Assembly (NCBI GenBank): GCA_934271195.1
Contig: CAKQRB010000005.1
Coordinates: forward strand, 1 to 8,282
Origin: an uncultured Alphaproteobacteria bacterium
GTDB lineage: Bacteria > Pseudomonadota > Alphaproteobacteria > RF32 > CAG-239
Direction of reading: 5' to 3'
DNA: 8,282 bases
Shown here: positions 5,714-8,282 of the stretch, one piece after another
Layout of the letters: every line of letters starts with the position of its first letter
Position numbering within the stretch: the stretch's first letter is position 1
Notes under the pieces: model-generated
What the model was told of the DNA's origin: nothing
Seen by the model: the letters and a program-made list of their open reading frames with translations, nothing else
The model's database searches: none
Made by a program: the position numbers and the translations under genes

Positions 5714-6082
5714 TTAGTCGCTGACGGTCTCGTCGACCTCATAAATTCCGTTGCCGTTCCCGTCGGTAACGCCCGTGACTGTCTCATCAACCGAAACCGT
5801 GCCGGCATTGGCGTTTGCCGAGTTGTTGGCAGCGGCCGGCGTGTCATTATTATTGTTGTTTTGCGGGTTGGCTGCCGCTTGCTCGGAATAGTGCGGATTA
5901 CCGACGGCATTCCCGTTCTGGGCGGGAACAACAGCGGCTTTATATCCTTCTTCCATAATCAAAACATTGGAAGAATCCGGATTCCCGACAACCGTGCCGG
6001 TATTTTGGGCGTTGGCGCTTTTGGAATCACAGCCGGCCAAAGCCAGAACTGCAACTGCCAGTATGCTGATTTCTTTTAACAT
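5714..6082 (-). CDS. Asn-rich lipoprotein with EF-hand-like C-terminal loop
   Basis: The 122-residue product begins MLKEISILAVAVLALAGC, a lipoprotein signal with lipobox LAGC and lipidated C18. D19 follows; aspartate at this position is an inner-membrane retention signal in E. coli, but this may not hold here. The middle is low in complexity and probably disordered, rich in Asn, Ala and Gly, with NNNNND at 75-80. The C-terminus carries DGNGNGIYEVDE (107-118), which fits the 12-residue EF-hand loop pattern: Asp/Asn at 1, 3 and 5, Gly at 6 and Glu at 12. VDETV flanks it on both sides (98-102 and 116-120). The start at 6082 is supported by AAGGA 8 bases upstream; a longer version would lack the signal at its N-terminus. 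Family unknown. Confidence 0.83.
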   Translation of the reverse strand: MLKEISILAVAVLALAGCDSKSANAQNTGTVVGNPDSSNVLIMEEGYKAAVVPAQNGNAVGNPHYSEQAAANPQNNNNNDTPAAANNSANANAGTVSVDETVTGVTDGNGNGIYEVDETVSD

Positions 6083-6119
6083 TATCTTTGTCCTTTTCGT
6101 TGTTAAACTTATCAATAAT

Positions 6120-6147
6120 GATATATTCGCAAACCGGATTGTTTCAA
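6120..6147 (-). promoter_or_regulatory. Candidate sigma70 promoter of the Asn-rich lipoprotein gene
   Basis: On the minus strand TTGAAA (6147-6142) and TATATC (6125-6120) are 16 bases apart, placing initiation about 30 nt before the ATG at 6082. It stands back to back with the promoter of the HAD gene; the two -35 boxes are 15 bases apart. Confidence 0.52.
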
Positions 6148-6162
6148 CAGACATAAAACCTA

Positions 6163-6190
6163 TTGACGAAAGGCTTTTATCTGCTAATAT
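6163..6190 (+). promoter_or_regulatory. Sigma70 promoter of the HAD hydrolase gene
   Basis: TTGACG (6163-6168) and TAATAT (6185-6190) are separated by 16 bases, both close to consensus. Initiation near 6197 leaves about 35 nt before the GTG at 6232. The TTG of the -35 box is also the first possible start codon of the open frame, but translation cannot sensibly begin upstream of the transcription start. Confidence 0.72.
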
Positions 6191-6220
6191 TCTTGCGGAT
6201 TTTTATTTTGGTAGAATTTT

Positions 6221-6228
6221 GGAGAAGG
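6221..6228 (+). promoter_or_regulatory. Ribosome binding site deciding the GTG start of the HAD gene
   Basis: GGAGAAGG at 6221-6228 puts its GGAG 7 bases before the GTG at 6232. An out-of-frame ATG at 6230 is followed immediately by a TGA codon, so GTG is the workable start. Confidence 0.8.
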
Positions 6229-6231
6229 CAT

Positions 6232-6912
6232 GTGATTTTTATAAAAAAAGCCATTATTTGGGATTTGGACAATACATTATACCGCATAACACCGGAGTTT
6301 GCAGATATTCTGGACAGCGTAATGGCGCAGGCCTTAATTGAGGATTTGGGCATTTGTCTGGATTTTGAAAAGGCAAAGGCCAAGGTTAAGGAATCTTATA
6401 AAATTTATCGTGACGGCGGCGAGATTTTTTATCGCGAATACAATGTTGATCCCAAGGCGTTGTTTGATGCTTATCACAAGCGCAAACCGGTCGAATACAT
6501 AAAACCGTTTGACGGTCTGGCAGACAAGCTGACCAGACTTCCGGTCGAGCAATATATTCTAACGACCAGTTCGCATGAAGTGGCCGAAAAAATCCTAAAA
6601 CGCATTGATCTTTATGACTTGTTTAAGGATAAATTCTATTCTGTTGAAGATTTTGATACGCTGAAGAAAAATGAAGACGCGGTTGTCTATCAGCAGCTTT
6701 GCGACAAAATCGGTGTGCGGCCGCAAGACTGCATTTTTGTTGATGACAGCTATTCCAACCTTGAATTTCCTAAACAAATCGGCATGACGACGGTTCGGAT
6801 TTTCTATAATCAAAATTCCGCCCGCGATAAAGAATATATCGACATGGCCTATAAGGGCGTTGATAACTTTGTCAATGCCTTTATGCAGCAAAACTTGCTT
6901 GATCCGGAATAA
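6232..6912 (+). CDS. HAD-superfamily hydrolase, pyrimidine 5'-nucleotidase type
   Basis: This cytoplasmic phosphatase has all four HAD motifs. Motif I is D11-L-D13-N-T-L-Y (nucleophile and acid/base aspartates). Motif II is ILTTSS at about 109-114. Motif III is a lysine near 145-146 (LKKNEDAVVYQ). Motif IV is FVDD (D171, D172), followed by SYSNLEFPKQIGMTTV. A helical cap between motifs I and II (about 20-90) marks subfamily IA. The DLDNTLY signature and the length of 226 residues match the bacterial pyrimidine 5'-nucleotidase/Sdt1-like group, but HAD substrates are hard to predict from sequence. GTG at 6232 is chosen from the ribosome site and promoter. It converges on the next gene with 4 bases between stop codons. 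It is the only non-exported product among the six genes on this side. Confidence 0.92.
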   Translation: MIFIKKAIIWDLDNTLYRITPEFADILDSVMAQALIEDLGICLDFEKAKAKVKESYKIYRDGGEIFYREYNVDPKALFDAYHKRKPVEYIKPFDGLADKLTRLPVEQYILTTSSHEVAEKILKRIDLYDLFKDKFYSVEDFDTLKKNEDAVVYQQLCDKIGVRPQDCIFVDDSYSNLEFPKQIGMTTVRIFYNQNSARDKEYIDMAYKGVDNFVNAFMQQNLLDPE

Positions 6913-6916
6913 ACGC

Positions 6917-7591
6917 TTATTTGCATAAGAGGCTTTCCATCCGGTAATTGTCCGGATGGTCAAGCTTTGAATGTTCTATTTTCAACTCGCGCTTAAAAAT
7001 TTCAATCATCGGCGTGATGGCCTGAATATACTCCTGTGTCAGCTCCTGCGTTGCCGCATCAACTTCCTGTTGGGTTAGTTTCCCGACATACCGCGGCTTA
7101 ATGCGGCTGGCAATTTTCTGGATCTCGGCAAAAAACTGCGGCCGGAAATATTCCAAAGCTGTTTTGTTAATCTGCTGGTGCGTCTGTTCGTGCCTCATTA
7201 CCACGTCATAAACGCAAGTGTTCTTCCGCAAATGATTGGCAATATAAATAATCGGATTGTTGTAGCCGATGAACAATTTGATTTTTGCCGGCAGAATACA
7301 GGCCGATTTGGTGGAAAGCAGGGCGCCGAGGGTATTAATGGAAACTTCCCATTGAATATCGGCAACGGCCAGTCCCGAGGCAAACATTCCGCTCTCCAGA
7401 AGATTGTGCTTTTTAGCCAGAGCCGTCACTTGTTGCTGGTTCTTGCCAAAATCATAATTCAGCTTGCCGTAAGATGAGTAATACTCTATTTCCGGTTCTG
7501 GAAAATCCATATTGCATAAATTTTCTTCCGCCCGCACAACGTCCGGAAAGTTCAAAGTCAAAATTGTTAATATAAAAAAAAGTTTTTTCAT
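6917..7591 (-). CDS. Secreted protein with HEQTH zinc-protease-like motif
   Basis: The 224-residue product starts with a signal peptide, MKKLFFILTILTLNFPDVVRA, with cleavage predicted after A21, so it should be periplasmic or secreted. Residues 134-138 read HEQTH within VVMRHEQTHQQINK, fitting the HExxH zinc-metallopeptidase signature in a helix. The context resembles predicted secreted proteases of the DUF922 type, though I recall that family only approximately. A third ligand is not certain; H207 and H212 lie near the C-terminus. Four cysteines remain in the mature part (C26, C98, C126, C223). Lys/Arg/Gln-rich helices follow the motif. The start has no obvious Shine-Dalgarno. The last codons overlap a strong inverted repeat. 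Proteolytic activity is inference. Confidence 0.82.
   Translation of the reverse strand: MKKLFFILTILTLNFPDVVRAEENLCNMDFPEPEIEYYSSYGKLNYDFGKNQQQVTALAKKHNLLESGMFASGLAVADIQWEVSINTLGALLSTKSACILPAKIKLFIGYNNPIIYIANHLRKNTCVYDVVMRHEQTHQQINKTALEYFRPQFFAEIQKIASRIKPRYVGKLTQQEVDAATQELTQEYIQAITPMIEIFKRELKIEHSKLDHPDNYRMESLLCK
6932..6965. repeat. Inverted repeat inside the 3' end of the HEQTH gene
   Basis: CCATCCGG (6937-6944) and CCGGATGG (6952-6959) form a perfect 8-bp stem around a 7-base loop. After a small internal loop the stem continues with GCTT (6932-6935) and AAGC (6962-6965), giving 12 pairs. It begins about 20 bases after the HAD stop codon, yet it is coding (HPDNYRM region) on the opposite strand. 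Only a weak T-rich run follows on the plus strand. It may serve as the transcript end or a 3' stability hairpin for the HAD mRNA. Confidence 0.6.
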
Positions 7592-7592
7592 G

Positions 7593-7598
7593 TATAAT
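7593..7598 (+). promoter_or_regulatory. Possible -10 box of the last secreted-protein gene
   Basis: TATAAT at 7593-7598 is a perfect -10 hexamer in the 56-base gap between two divergent genes. It would start transcription near 7605, leaving about 43 nt before the ATG at 7648. No convincing -35 box is seen at 16-18 bases upstream, so confidence is low. Confidence 0.35.
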
Positions 7599-7647
7599 AA
7601 GATATCGAAAATATGTTAAATTATGGTTGAAATTTGAGAGTAGAAAA

Positions 7648-8238
7648 ATGAAAAAATCTGTTCTTGCCATATTGCTTCCGGTTACCTTGGGTCTGACAAC
7701 CTCTGTTGTCACGGGGCGAGAGGTCTTTGTCCGCAAAAGAACCGTTCCCGGATTTTTCATGCCGGAAGATGCCATGGAAAAACCAAAAACCGTTTTCCCA
7801 ACCCCAATGTATTACAGTGGCCAGGCCGAAACCGTCAAGTCTATCTCAAACGATGATAGCGCCAAACCTCAAATCGCGCATAAAACCGTAGAGCAAAAAA
7901 TAAAAATGTCGGAGGAACAACCGCTACCGGATACGGAAAATGCACCCGTAAGAAAGACAACAAAAAAAGCGCTGACAGAAGGTCGTAACGAACGGGAAGA
8001 ACTGGTTGTGCGGGACGACAATCCCAATATTCCGGAATATCAGAAAAAATATCAAGAATATCTGAGTGCGCTTGAATACGTCGCACAGGGTAAGAAAATG
8101 CCGCATGATCAGGTCTTGGATGAAGATTTGGCTGAAATGTCAACCAATGCCAGAGAATTGATTGAAAAACGTAAAAGCGCCGATAAAAGTTTTAATGACA
8201 ACCGCCCGCAAACAAAAAAAATTTTGGAGCAGGAATAG
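7648..8238 (+). CDS. Secreted, highly charged protein of unknown function
   Basis: The 196-residue product begins with a probable signal peptide, MKKSVLAILLPVTLGLTTSVVTG, which lacks an ideal AxA site, so the cleavage point is unsure and an uncleaved anchor is possible. The rest is hydrophilic. A Pro-rich stretch (VPGFFMPEDAMEKPKTVFPTP, about 33-53) leads to a Lys/Glu/Asp-rich, probably disordered middle. A more helical C-terminal part follows (IPEYQKKYQEYLSALEYVAQGKK and RELIEKRKSADKS). There are no cysteines or recognised catalytic motifs. I do not recognise the family. The ATG at 7648 is chosen because GAGAG (7636-7640) lies 7 bases upstream and the signal peptide then begins properly; a TTG at 7627 would add seven residues before it. 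The 44 bases after the stop hold nothing I can identify. Confidence 0.78.
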   Translation: MKKSVLAILLPVTLGLTTSVVTGREVFVRKRTVPGFFMPEDAMEKPKTVFPTPMYYSGQAETVKSISNDDSAKPQIAHKTVEQKIKMSEEQPLPDTENAPVRKTTKKALTEGRNEREELVVRDDNPNIPEYQKKYQEYLSALEYVAQGKKMPHDQVLDEDLAEMSTNARELIEKRKSADKSFNDNRPQTKKILEQE

Positions 8239-8282
8239 TCGAGTGTAATTTTGCCCCGCTTTTCCCCGTCAACCGCTCTGAA

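Noticed and set aside
5844..5863. Simple repeat (ATT/GTT-rich) as a CRISPR or microsatellite
   Set aside because: It is only a few trinucleotides encoding the Asn run of the lipoprotein; there are no spaced repeats.
8129..8282. Minus-strand open frame entering from the right edge (FRAVDGEKRGKITLDY...) as the end of a convergent gene
   Set aside because: It has protein-like residues at first but would run over 100 bases into the well-supported secreted-protein gene and turns unnatural there; too little is visible to support it.
1..8282. Mobile element, prophage, toxin-antitoxin or defence system
   Set aside because: No transposase, integrase, terminal repeats, toxin/antitoxin pair or defence motif is seen on either strand.

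Overview
The window most likely comes from an uncultured, moderate-to-low GC alphaproteobacterium. Three things point there: a FliX-type flagellar regulator (a family known from Alphaproteobacteria), a DksA whose zinc finger keeps one cysteine, and the maf - RNase E/G - yacG order that is common in that class. There is no IS element, integrase, CRISPR array, tRNA or rRNA, so this looks like ordinary chromosome rather than a mobile island.

Left part (1-4285), all on the minus strand. The extreme left edge holds the first nine codons of a gene that leaves the window, with a near-perfect sigma70 promoter and Shine-Dalgarno. Next is a spacer of about 160 bases that is strikingly purine-rich on the plus strand, then a strong rho-independent terminator. 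That terminator closes a gene run read right to left: prepilin-like protein, fliX (TTG start), then dksA - maf - rng - yacG - smpB. The last four genes overlap by 4 nt or nearly abut. The run groups stringent-response control of transcription, nucleotide housecleaning, RNA processing, gyrase inhibition and ribosome rescue.

Right part (4442-8238), six genes on mixed strands, five of which encode exported proteins. They are a small outer-membrane beta-barrel (+), a cysteine-rich lipoprotein (+), an Asn-rich lipoprotein with an EF-hand-like C-terminal loop (-), a cytoplasmic HAD phosphatase of the pyrimidine 5'-nucleotidase type (+), a secreted protein with an HEQTH zinc-protease-like motif (-), and a secreted charged protein of unknown function (+). 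These are separate short transcription units with visible hairpin terminators and divergent promoters. The HAD gene and the HEQTH gene converge with only 4 nt between their stop codons, and a long hairpin lies inside the end of the latter.

I find no clear undescribed multi-gene system. The best leads are the prepilin-fliX pair, the EF-hand lipoprotein, the HEQTH secreted protein, and the gene set of the dksA-smpB run.
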